Assembly: GCA_022592435.1 (NCBI GenBank)
Contig: JABYQS010000298.1
Location: 1-34,162 of the forward strand
DNA: 34,162 nucleotides
Reading direction: 5' to 3'
DNA from: Cerioporus squamosus
Taxonomy: Eukaryota > Basidiomycota > Agaricomycetes > Polyporales > Polyporaceae
This document shows, piece by piece, positions 11,983-22,260 of the stretch; the first letter of the stretch is position 1, and each line of letters begins with the position of its first letter. Position numbers and translations under genes: made by a program. The notes beneath the pieces are model-generated. The model made no database searches. It was not told where the DNA came from and saw only the letters and a program-made list of their open reading frames with translations.

Positions 11983-12895
11983 GTCGACGTCAACGATGGT
12001 CTATACGGCTTGGTTCAGCTCGTAGCAGGTGAACCTGGAGGTTACTGGCCCAGGATCAGAAGGCGGAGGCGACATCGAGGACGACCTGAACCTCGGACTC
12101 GGAGTCGCGATCGTCGCTCTCGTGCGTCGCACGACCACGTCTGCCTCCCGTCACTTACTTAGCGTGGAGGTGGACGTCTTCTCACATGCGTACTGTACTG
12201 TACTGGCCCGGACGCTGGCTCGGGGATATGATGGGATACATAAGGCAGATGGGAGCGCAGCCCTGATGCTACTGTACATAGGACGACATCACAAGAGCAG
12301 TCTGTCGTGCGTCGTGTAGTAGTTGCATAGTATCGAGTGGAAGAAGACGGTGCTCGCGGTCTGCGAGTGTCGTGGCTGAGCAGGAGCATGAATAACTTTG
12401 GAGAGGACGAGCAAGCGATGCCAGTGAGCCGGAACGAGTGGATGGTAGGTGTGCGCGTAGAGGGGAACCTGGACACTATGGGGATGGGGAGCGAGTAGTG
12501 GCCGAAATGTGAATGTGCATGTCAAATCCGATGTACGCAGGACAGTGCAAGTGCAAAGAAGAACGAGGAAGCGGGACGACGAGGAAAGGCACGCCGGCCC
12601 CCGGGAGGGCGAGGCAAGGGCTCCTGGCAATGGCAGAGCTGCAAGGGCGTCATGCCCGAGGTCCGACCAAGAGGAGTCGGCGGGATGGCCGGGGGAGGGA
12701 GGTGCATCGAAGTTGCAGGCGGAGGATGTTCGCCGGGTAGCCAGTATGGTCTCCGAGCGGGCCTCACGGTCGACGTCTTCCGCATTAGCCGGAACGTCTG
12801 CAGGCTGAGATGCGCTGGTGCCCGGGACGCCGACGGCCGATACAAAATACAGACTCGTCTGCTGCAGTCGAGTCGGTGTTGGCAGGCAGCCCGTC
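11983..12895. other. Unassigned, downstream of the DUF6535 gene
   Basis: A minus-strand frame of 225 codons (12289-12966) overlaps the end of the DUF6535 gene and is rich in Ser, Pro, Thr and Ala. It could be an alternative, longer tail of that protein if the TAG at 12896-12898 is not real. No RNA gene or repeat is evident. Confidence 0.3.
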
Positions 12896-15800
12896 CTAGG
12901 TGTTCGCAGATGTCGATGCGGCGTTGCCGGCGGCAGCGGTGATCTGGATGAGGGACGGCAAACCAATGATTAGTGACTCTTGGCACAAACAGAATCACTG
13001 GCCCCAGTCGTACCTGTTTGTGGTTATCAATGTCGCGCTTGAGCTTCTCTATCCATTCGTTGTCCCCCAAGTCCCATAGCAGTCTCGAGCCATGCACACT
13101 CTCGCATGAATTCCAATAGTCGACGATAGCTTGTGTCAGCTCTGGAGACAAGAGAGCGGTCTGCTGTCCATGCTCGCGGAGCACATCGAAGACCCTTCCT
13201 ATCATGTATTCGTGATGGCGTTCTTTTGCGCTCGAACTGGACAGGAAATCTGAGAAAATGTCCAGCGCACGAACGGCCCGCTCTTGCGCAGCCTTGTAGG
13301 CCGTATCGTCGGGCTTGCAGTCCGGGGACTCTGATGGAGGGATGCAGTGGATGATGCATAATAGAGCGCCGACGGCCTCGTCTGACTTATCTCGGGCAGT
13401 CCCATCTAGCCTTGCAAGTGCTTCTTCCATGCAGATAGAGCCGACTGTGTGATGAGCTCAATCATGGTGTAAGACGTCCCAGCAATAAAGGGGCAAACTC
13501 ACCATGCCGGCGAACACTGTCGCCCAGATTCATTTCAGTGGACATTCGCATCATCGGCGGTAGGCGATTACTGAGGAGCACAGGCGCAACATTCAGGGAG
13601 TGGAGATGCGGTGCGCCAGGGTCCCTGTAGTGGCGGATACAGCTGTTTGCAGAAGTCGTGTCCGCCCAACTCCGACTGACGCGCACACACTTTTGACGCG
13701 TAATATTCACGATATTGAGAAACTTCGTCCGTAGGACAACAACACCAGTATATACATGCTACGCCACTCCATCATGCTATGACATGCGCCCTCGACCTGT
13801 TCCAACTTTTTCTGAGTCGCAGCGTGCCCGTAATGCGGAGATAGTAATGCCAGGTCACTGCTCATCTGTAGGGGTGTTCAGGGTGTTTCCGCCCCTCCAG
13901 ACTCCACCAAAACTTGGTCAAGCGTACATCAAAGCCGTAAGTATATGATTGAATGCTCTCCGAGGTGCTGCGAAGGCTTGGGACGCGTGAGCATGCATAA
14001 CTTCCACAAGCCCCAGGGACGATCGTAAGCGCCCGTGGACGATATCGCAATACTCGCTCATCTTCTGCGCTCTCCGCATTTCTGACGCTCCGTACATACT
14101 CCTGTAAGCTTTCTGCGTCTCCCAGAGTAGTTCTAGTCAGAAGAAAGTGGCGAACGACTCGTTCAGATTTTCTGAATTTCTGAATTTTTTGTGCACAACG
14201 CGTGCTGTGCAATCGGCGCCTGGCCACGACCTCTGCAAACAGCTGTAATACGTGCCAAGTCTGTACAAACCAGACGTGTCCGGGGAACGTCTGACTGAAG
14301 CAGCCGCCTATGTGGATTGATATAACCTCGCGCGCTCTGCAACGCAGCAGTTGAGGCTGACGGTGACCACTCTGTGTCATCGCCGGAGACTTCCATAAGG
14401 GAGATGATGGCGCCGCTCCACAAGCAGGGGTGCACTGACCACATTGGCTGTGCGTGTCGGTCTTCTCCCCAGTGCGTGATGTTTGCTGATCGGAAAATTT
14501 GGAAGCACGCCCTCGCAGCTCGGAGGGTGAGCTCTGTGGTGCAAACGGCGGCGTGCTGTAGGTAATTGGTATCCATAAGGGTAGTGTACGCGGTGGCCAC
14601 CATATCGCCGTCGAGTTCCTCCCGACGTTGAGAAAGAATAGAGAGCTCCCTCCCACGCCACTTCAGTGTGCTGGAGCTATCGTACGTAGAAAGAACCTTC
14701 CACAGACGGTACGTCCAAGGATGGTCGCGTTGTAGCCTTTCTCTTTCAAATGACCACAGCGGCAAGCACATGTGGAAAGGCTTGAGAATCCAGGAGGAGA
14801 GCTGGTGGCGACAGCGATGTGATAATTGTCTCACTGGTCGAGTGAGCTCAAAGAGTGCCTTCGACGGTGGGGAGAGGTAGGAGCAGTAGGTGGTGAAACA
14901 CGGGAGTATGATAGTGGATAGGGAGAAGATCATCAGCGCGCCAATGAGGACGGTTGCGACGATCGCCACAGTGTGATGCAGCTGCCAGAGGAGAACGAGT
15001 AGTCCTGCAAAGAACAACGCCGATGCGATCTGGAGGAGAATCGGGAGGACACTGACAATCTCCTGCACTCGCCACCTCTTGAGACTGTTGTAACGCAGCT
15101 GGCGGAGACGCGCGACTTGACGCGATGTTCCTGAGAGCCCAGAGTTGTATTCGTTCAACCATTGCTTCACCATGATGCCGATGGACGCGGCAGACAGGCT
15201 GAAGATCAGGCTCGAGAACCAGAGTGCGTTCAGCCAGACGGCCCATCGCGGGGCGGGAGGAGGAGTGGGATCTTGATTGACGAAGGCCGGGTGGGTGGAG
15301 TTGATGGAGGGAGGGTTAACGGAGAAGCTGCTGAGCTGTGCAGAGATCCTCTCGAGAGCGATGATGACGGGATCGCTTGCAGGAGGGGGTGTGAGTAGTT
15401 GGTATGACTGAACGTTGAACGCGGTCAGAATGGCCGAGAACAAGCCCGCCTGTGCACCATCAGCTACAGTCAGTAAGAGCGGTCAGACCGTTGAGCCGTG
15501 GAACTTACGTAGACGAGGAGGGTGTCGATCTCCTTGTTCCACCGGTCCACCATCTCGTCGCTGTAAGTCTTCAGAATCTTCGACGTCTCCTCCCACGCGT
15601 CTTCACGCTCCTTATCCGTGAAGAACGTCTTTCTCTCATCCCAGTATGTCTGTGCGTCAGTTGAGCCCTATGCAACGTGACCGTTGCAACCAATAAACTG
15701 GCACTTACTTCAATATTCTCGGCGGTTTCCCACTTCGGGCGTACGTCTTCTGTTTTCTTGGGTTCCTGTTTCCCGGGCAAGCCTTCGTCAGCTATGTTGA

Positions 15801-15979
15801 ACGAGAAGAGAAATCAGTCTGACCTGTGTTCGGAACTCCGGTTGTGTGCTGTCGGCTGCGTCGTCGCCTGCCGATTTTGCGTCTTTACGTGCGTTGCCTG
15901 CGCCCGACCTAGTGCCAATGGAAGGGGTATCCTGGGAGTCGCGTAATGTTGCGCGGTCCATCTCGATGTTCCCGGCCAT
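12896..15979 (-). CDS. DUF6535-domain multi-pass membrane protein
   Basis: Members of this basidiomycete family are membrane proteins of unknown function. The minus-strand start is MAGNIEMDRATLRDSQ at 15979. Later exons read LPGKQEPKKTEDVRPKWETA (about 15700-15780), then TYWDERKTFFTDKERED...DRWNKEIDTLLVY (about 15509-15655), then AGLFSAILTAFNVQSYQLL, the typical DUF6535 junction. Hydrophobic helices follow: WLNALWFSSLIFSLSAASIG, VLPILLQIASALFFAGLLVL and VAIVATVLIGALMIFSLSTI. The long C-terminal part (14650-13030) is helical and ends in DNEWIEKLKRDIDNHKQ plus a short Ser/Thr/Ala tail to TAG 12896-12898. The first intron (about 15780-15824) is uncertain because only a 32- or 43-nt form fits. 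The frame between about 14340 and 13700 is also uncertain, since two overlapping frames compete. The last exon is paralogous to 1042-1801. Confidence 0.75.
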
Positions 15980-18079
15980 TGTAGAGTGTAGAGCGAAGAG
16001 GCCGGTCGCGCTTCACTGCGAACAGAGGACGGAGATTGGGTGAAGAGCGAGGAGGCGACCTTGAGGCGTACAGGGCTTTGGGATGCAAGTATTTGAGCGC
16101 CTCATATGGGATGTCAGACTTCATCAATCAGACAAGGTTTGCGGCGTGGCGGAACCTGTACACGCACTAAATGGTCGGAAGCGGATTTAGAGCTAACTTC
16201 GCACCTCGAGGCCCGAGAAACGTCGGCATTGATCATGCGGCCATGCCGGACACCCTCATCGCCGATGTATCGCCAGGCGAGGAGCGACGTGGGATGCACC
16301 ACTGGAGGAATTCATTGCGTAGGCGTATACACGTATCGTGGATTAGGAGTCGGTTCGGAGAGACCAGGTACGCGCATATTTGCGGCGGTGACGGAAGTGT
16401 ACGTACAGACAGCAGCATGCGGCGAGTGCTGTACGACTACGGACCAGGGAAAGTGTCATGGAGCGAGAATGTGGGTTGAAGCCATGAGCACGCAAAGAGC
16501 ATAGGAGGGGTCGGCACATAATCGACATCTTTGGGCGGAAACCAGCTGTGGAGATAGAGCTCTAGAGAGTCAGACGTCCGACGGCTTGTGTTCACAGCAG
16601 AGACAGCACGCTCGCTTACGTGTTAGGGTCCGTCGACGTCGATGTGGAAGACCGTCCTGATAGTATCTGAGAACTGCCCGTCGTCGCCGATACGGGACTC
16701 GACACAGCGGTCGTCTGAAGCAGTAGTGGCCATCAAGAGCTACAAACCAAAGACCACAGATACGGGCCCGTCCTCGTCTCCGTCATCGCTTGTATCCTAC
16801 AGGTGACGGCTGCTTCCGCATCGACAACAGAAGCGGCAAGACGAATGTGGCATGTCTTCGTCTGTCCAGACGAGCGATCTTCGTCCGACTGCGTGTAGCC
16901 TCAGTCCGCTTTCGCGTTCCCATCGCTCGTCTGACACGAGTCCCATCCCGATCGAAAAGAAGAAGAGGGAGAAATGCGTTCCGGAGGACGGCGCAGTGGA
17001 AGCGCGTCAGACTCGCGCTCCCAGTGTCAGAGCCGGGACCTGGACTGCGTGTGTGACGGGGGCCTGACGTCGATCCGGAGGAAGAGTGACCGTGGAGGAC
17101 AAGGATGAAGAAGCCATGCGTGAGCGCGGATACGAGTAGGAGAGAAACAGTCTCATATATTGGTCAACGATGGTCGACCGCCCATGGTGCAGACGCGGTG
17201 CATGACGGGCGCGCGAATGCGTTTCACTGGGGCGCTGTAGGGAGTCCTGCTCCCCTCCGTCCTGACAGAGGCTGCAGAGAGGTCGAGCTAGCGGAGGACG
17301 ACCTCGCGTAAGGAGGCTCGTAACCGAGGGGTACAGATCGTTCGAAGTTTTGCTTATCACCAGGGCATGCATATTGCTAGGCATCGATTCCTCCGGTCGG
17401 TATCCTGCAAGAGAGTTAACTTGGGTCTGCGAGGACGGGGGCGCGGCGGGGCCATTGGAGTACGCATGTGCGAGCGGATAGGACTTGGTAAGACAAGAGA
17501 CAGACACAGCCGTATCCGGCTCATGTGCCAGGACATACGCACGAAGGAGGCAGAGGACAAGTGCTTGGAGAACGAAGGAACGGGCTTTGCGGACGATGAC
17601 TTGCCTGGCGATGCAAGCGAAGTTAAACGTGACTTTCCTGAGCAAGCGTCGCTCCGGTCACGCTTGTGGATGGCGCCGCATCGATACCTATACTAGAGCC
17701 AACTCCAAACTGAATCTTGCGCGGACCTTCGTATATGAAAGGCTCGAGACTTGCCTGCGAGTATGCGATAGCCTGGACTTTCTCCTGGGCGCAGACAGTG
17801 TCGGCGAAGATGCTAACGAGTTGCAGAGGATCTACAAGTGATCCGAAATCAAACTCGAGAAAAGACGGGGCTAATGTAGGGAGGACTGACCTTAGGTCTG
17901 AGATTTGAGGGTGAAGACGAGCCCGTTGCGGATGCTGAACGTGTTACAAAGCCGGCCTTGGCTGCCTCCGCCTGCTGAAGCCCTTTACAGAAGAGCTCTT
18001 AAGACACCTTAACGATCCTGAGATTTGGAGCTAAACCAATATATTGGAGAGCGATCTAAGAACACAACGCGAAGACAAC
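15980..18079. other. 2.1 kb without a supportable gene
   Basis: Many short frames on both strands, none over 212 codons and none with a domain I know. The longest (17007-17645, minus) begins with a Cys/Leu-rich stretch but has Ser/Pro/Arg-rich composition typical of chance frames in GC-rich DNA. The first few hundred bases should hold the DUF6535 promoter. No tRNA, rRNA or obvious repeat was seen. Confidence 0.3.
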
Positions 18080-18331
18080 GATACTGTAGAGTTTCGACCG
18101 ATGCGGTGCAGGCCCCAGCGGGGTGTGACCTGTAACCGCCCGCAGTCGCCGGAGCGGAGCGGAGGCGCCCAAAATTTGCCTGATTTGGCCTGCTAAACGC
18201 CCGAAAACCGAGCCAAAACGCGAAATTGGGGGCCCCAAAGGGGCCGTGACCTGTGACCTACAGCACGATGCGGTGCGGCGGAGGTCCCTGTGACCTGTGA
18301 CGCGCCGCATCGGTCGAAACTCTACAGTATC
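18080..18331. mobile_element. MITE-like element with 27-bp perfect inverted ends
   Basis: 18080-18106 and 18305-18331 are exact reverse complements (27 of 27), starting GATACTGTAGAG on the left. The match stops on both outer sides. If the outer GATA/TATC is set aside, the element is CTGTAG...CTACAG flanked by TA at 18082-18083 and 18328-18329, as expected for a Tc1/mariner-type target duplication. The 252-bp unit has no coding frame. It carries three variants of TGTGACCTGT(G/A)AC (about 18124, 18246, 18289) and a second copy of CGATGCGGTGC near 18264, so it looks internally built from sub-repeats. Confidence 0.75.
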
Positions 18332-18366
18332 AGGAGCGGGTGGGCGACTGACGTAGACTGTCAGTA

Positions 18367-18417
18367 CGACAGATGCATCCGGTAGGATACCCCATCCTTC
18401 CCCAGATGCATCTGTCG
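18367..18417. repeat. Short inverted repeat (hairpin-forming)
   Basis: 18367-18382 (CGACAGATGCATCCGG) pairs with 18402-18417 (CCAGATGCATCTGTCG) with one mismatch around a 19-nt spacer. A third ATGCATCCG lies at 18423-18431. It starts 35 bp after the MITE-like element, so it may be the remnant of another small element. Confidence 0.5.
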
Positions 18418-18775
18418 GACTCGGATGCATCCGTTGCAGGCGCGCACAACTTGCATAGCACTTACTTTATTACTTATGCAGATCAGTTTTATGTTGTTGA
18501 TGTTACTGACTCCGGCATATCCGGTTCTACTTACTGTTTACTTACCCTCACCACTTCGTTCATACTACCTCTCCCTCCCCATCTATTTGTATACTAGACA
18601 GCACAAGGCGAAGATGGGTGATCACCTCTTGAATCAATCAGCTACTCTCATATTCAACAAGTGAGCAATACTATCATGGCATAGAGTCAGCATCCCTTCA
18701 CCGACTGCCCGACATTCAGGTTGCAAGTAAGTACATCGTCGTAGTACGCAAAGCAAGTCCGCAGACGTTCGAAAA

Positions 18776-19497
18776 CTAGTCTCCACCGGCCTGCTCCTCG
18801 TCATTGGATCCTGGCGAGCGGCGGACGCGTGAAGGCCCTGCCTCAGGTTGCGCCGCCGACAGTTCTTGCTCCTGCGCGCCCTGCTTTGAGCCTACACAGC
18901 ATGTCAGTAGTCTAATCTCGCAGATAGTAGAGAATAGACCTCACGTTCGATGCGAAGCAGCTCGCGCGTGACCTGCAGCGACTCCTCACTGTTTGCGAGC
19001 AGACGAAGGAGAACATCGTCCATTGTACCCTTGTCATTCTTCGTCTTCTTCGCCTCACGCTTGACAACGTCTGCCGTCCCGTCTTCTCCACCTTGCGTTT
19101 GCGTGAGGTCGGCTTCTCGGTCGATCCACCCACCGACTTGCCGCCTTTAGAGCCCTGGGACTTGCGCGCAGACTTCGCCTTCGCCTTCCCCTTCGCCGGC
19201 GCAGGCTCATCGTCCTCCGCGAGCTCGTCCTTCTCCTCGTCCTCCTCCTCCACCTCGTCCTCGCCCTCCGCCTCGTTACTGTCCTCCTCGACAACATGGG
19301 CAATTGCCGGAGTGTCGGCCTCGCCGTCCTGCTGCTATTCTAAGCCGTCGTTCTCCTGAGTGGCTCGAAGGACATCGACGAGTAAGGTCTTCGACTGCTT
19401 CCGCTTGTCCTTCCTTTGGAAGCCATCAGGGACTGGCGTGAGATCCAGTTCCCGAGCGATCTTGTACTCGTAGCAAACTGGCTTGCTGCCATATTTA
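18776..19497 (-). pseudogene. Fragment of a Lys/Glu-rich, probably nuclear protein
   Basis: The family is not recognised. The minus strand reads YGSKPVCYEYKIARELDL...KRKQSKTLLVDVLRATQEN, then an acidic block (EEDSNEAEGEDEVEEEDEE), a basic linker (GKAKAKSARKSQGSKGGK), a helical piece NDKGTMDDVLLRLLANSEES, an intron (GTGAGG...GTGTAG, about 18899-18951) and a final exon SKQGAQEQELSAAQPEAGPS to TAG 18776-18778. It is broken by an in-frame TAG at 19335-19337 and a one-base shift near 19078-19082. Its upstream part stops where KDZ transposase coding sequence begins on the other strand, which suggests the KDZ DNA replaced or cut off the front of this gene. Alternating acidic and basic blocks suggest a chromatin or DNA-binding role; this is inference from composition. 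Confidence 0.5.
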
Positions 19498-19499
19498 AG

Positions 19500-21847
19500 C
19501 GGCAGGACACTACGTGCAACAAGTTCGGCGCGATGGGGTATTCGCGCTTCACTGGCCGGCTCAGCGGGATGGTGGGACTGTCCTGTGCGAGGCACATGTT
19601 TGTCCTGCCCAACGGCACTGTGGATATCACCGGTGGAGAGGCGTGAGTACGATTGCATCCTATTTCATACTGCGTCGCTGAGATTACCACACTGGCAGAT
19701 ACTGCTGGGTAGACTACTGCATGTGCGCTGGTATGCGTCGCTGGTCTTTCCTGAACTGGCACTGCAACGGATATGACATTAATTGTCAATACCGCAAGAA
19801 GTTTCGTGGGCGGATCAAGGACATCCAGACGAACTTCCCCAACCTCCTCAGCATTCGTCTAGACTATCTGCCCTTCACGCTCCCTGGCATCGGCAAGTTT
19901 CACGCTCCCGCGCATACCGCGACCTGCCGTTGCAAGTATTCCTACAACTACCTCCCTGGCGTCGGCATGACCGATGGAGAGGCCGCCGAGCGCATCTGGG
20001 CAATCCTCAACCATCTGGCCGCGCGGACCAAGGAGATGTCTCCAGGCCACAGGCATGACGTCATCAACCATTTCTATAACGACATGAACATCCGACACTT
20101 GCACGGTATTGGTATGTCATCCTCTGCATCCAGGGGATCCTCCTAACACTACATACGCAGCGGCATTGCTCCTCAAGCGCTGGCTTCGCGCCCGGGACTT
20201 CGCGGCTGAGACGCACCAGTACCTCATCACCTTGGAGCAATCAATCCCTCCAACCATCCTCGTAGAGTGGCGTGCGCAGGAGGCTGAGTGGAAGGAGCGC
20301 GTCCTCCACATCGAGGAGGAGATCAACCTTGAGAGCCCGTATGAACTGAAGCAGGATAAAGGTCCGCATACCTTGGCACCTTCTTGTAGCTGACGCTGAA
20401 CTATGTTGCAGCTCTTTCGGACAAGGAACTCCTGATGAAGATCACACGGGAGAGAACGCTGACCGGGGACATGGCCAGCGGCGTAATCGGCGTCGTGCAG
20501 AGAGCCGTCTCGCTCACTGAGGAAAGGTACGCCTGGTGGTTATGACGCAGATGACCGGCAACTCATCGCCTCTTAGGGAGGCCTTACTTGATGCAATGGA
20601 TGGACTGCCGTTCGTGGAGCCCGATAGTGAGCTGGACGAGAGATGCCAGCAGTTCCACACTGAAGTAGAGTGTTGGGAGATCCTGCACGACACTTATCTC
20701 GTACCTATCGTGCATGATGCGGTGAAGCAGGTTGAAGAGGACACCGAGGCGACGATTTCGCCTGCACAGGCATCCTCAAGCTCGACAACATCACCTCCGG
20801 CCGACAACACCTCCCCGGCATCGTTGAATCTACCTCCCAACTGGCCCTGGCGTTCGACTGCGGAAGACACCGGCGACGATGACCAGGGACTACCTCCGCC
20901 GCGAGATATCGACGGGCAATGCGAACATTGGCGAGACGTGTTCCAAACAAGCATCGCGCTACCGTCATCGTATCATCCCCTCATCACCTCTCGCAGCTGC
21001 ATGCGCTCATTCGTTGAACTCGAGACCGACTTCCGCCGGGCCGAGGCTCTCAACAAGCTCGAGGATGTTCGAACCGCGGTCATCACGCGTGAGGTCATCA
21101 AGCTGCATAAGCTGAAGTTTACCGGCAAGTCGATAACCACCCGGAACCGCAGCATGATCCAGGAGGCGGAGGAAGGCATAACGCAGGCAGCAAATCGGTA
21201 TCGTCGTCATTGGGTCGCCCTGCGCGCTCTCGACCTCCAAGATACAGCGCTCAGGCCGCTGGCTAAGGACGATCTTACTAGGTTTGACGTGTCCACGGAG
21301 CGCGACCTAGGGAAGAGCAAGCGCCAGACGTCGTGGATCTGGGAAAACTTCTCGTTCGTTGATTCCGAAGAGGACGATCGCAGCAGGGTAGTATATGACG
21401 ATGGTGTGTTCGTATACCACGTGTCTTGTAGGCGTCACTAACACCTCACCGACAGCACAACGCGTTCACTGGTTCAGGTCCAGTGCGCTGTACACTCGCT
21501 GGAAGGAGGAGCTCAACATCGTCGACGAGGAGATGAAGCGGACTGTTCGCTTCTTCATGTATTGGGAGCGTCGGTGGCTGGACGTCGCGCGCGTCAGGGA
21601 TGGCAACGGCGAGGATGGGGGGGCGGCGTACGCGCGGAGGCAAGCCTGCACATCCACCACATGAATACTTGCTAACGGCTGCTCGCTGACAGACAAGCCT
21701 ATCGGTACACACGCCTCCTCAATGGAGCTCAAGAGAAGTTCTCCCCTGTGATCAACTTGGTAGGTGCAGCCACCATGTCCATAGCCGTCCCTCGTTGACC
21801 GGACATCGTAGGATAAGGTTCTCGCGGGTCTTTCGGAGGTTGAGTGA
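19500..21847 (+). CDS. KDZ (Kyakuja-Dileera-Zisupton) transposase, 5'-truncated
   Basis: KDZ transposases are DDE-type DNA transposases common in mushroom genomes. Eight exons join in phase: about 19500-19642, 19699-20111, 20161-20361, 20412-20526, 20577-21403, 21456-21639, 21693-21759 and 21812-21847 (stop TGA 21845-21847). Family sequence is clear: CNKFGAMGYSRFTGRLSGMV, SCARHMFVLPNGTVDI, the second catalytic Asp region CNGYDINCQYRKKF, and the Glu region GVGMTDGEAAERIWAIL followed by TKEMSPGHRHDVINHFY. A helical C-terminal part with a Ser/Thr-rich linker (about 20757-20830) follows. The N-terminal third (CxC zinc finger and first catalytic Asp) is absent, because plus-strand coding ends abruptly at about 19500. 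Intron 21640-21692 would use a GC donor. Retained exons have no stop or frameshift. The TET/JBP gene follows in the same direction after 413 bp. Confidence 0.87.
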
Positions 21848-22260
21848 GGTATCAGTACATCTGGACGCCGGGATGAATGCATGGACATTGTATAGATAGC
21901 GTGGTCCGGCGTATAAGTACACGCGTGCCTACCAGAAGGCCTGCAAGGTCCCTGCTCGCCACCTGCCGCCGAGCTCGGCTTTGTCGCAGGGCTCAGGGCA
22001 ATCTGCTTCCTGCATTTAATAGGTTGAAGAACCTCCCTCCTCCCACATTCCTGCCATCTCCCTCGCCCCGCTGCAGCCAAGGAGTTCAAAGCCGCGCTAC
22101 GATGCCCAAGGTTCGCACCTCCGCTTGCGCCACGCTCGAGGACTCGCGGCTGCGTCTGCGAACTCGTGCTTGGGTGCCGGCAGCCGTGGCTCGAACGCGG
22201 CTGTTCGTTTGTTCAGTCTACTGATCACACTCTGAGCCCAGGTCTTGCTGAACGCCGCTC
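21848..22260 (+). promoter_or_regulatory. KDZ-TET/JBP intergenic region, likely TET/JBP promoter
   Basis: It contains GTATAAGTAC at about 21914 and TTTAAT at about 22014 as AT-rich candidate core elements, followed by a C/T-rich tract (22030-22070) of the kind often found just before fungal start codons. An ATG at 22101 opens a 41-codon frame that does not join the downstream exons in phase. It may be an upstream ORF. Confidence 0.35.

Noticed and set aside
17007..17645. 212-codon minus-strand frame as a gene
   Set aside because: Ser/Pro/Arg-rich, no domain, no consistent splice partners, and rival frames on the other strand are equally long.
22101..22224. ATG 22101 as the TET/JBP start
   Set aside because: Its frame ends after 41 codons and cannot be joined in phase to QLRNGKEYSEY. 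ATG 22261 with a 48-nt intron joins in phase.
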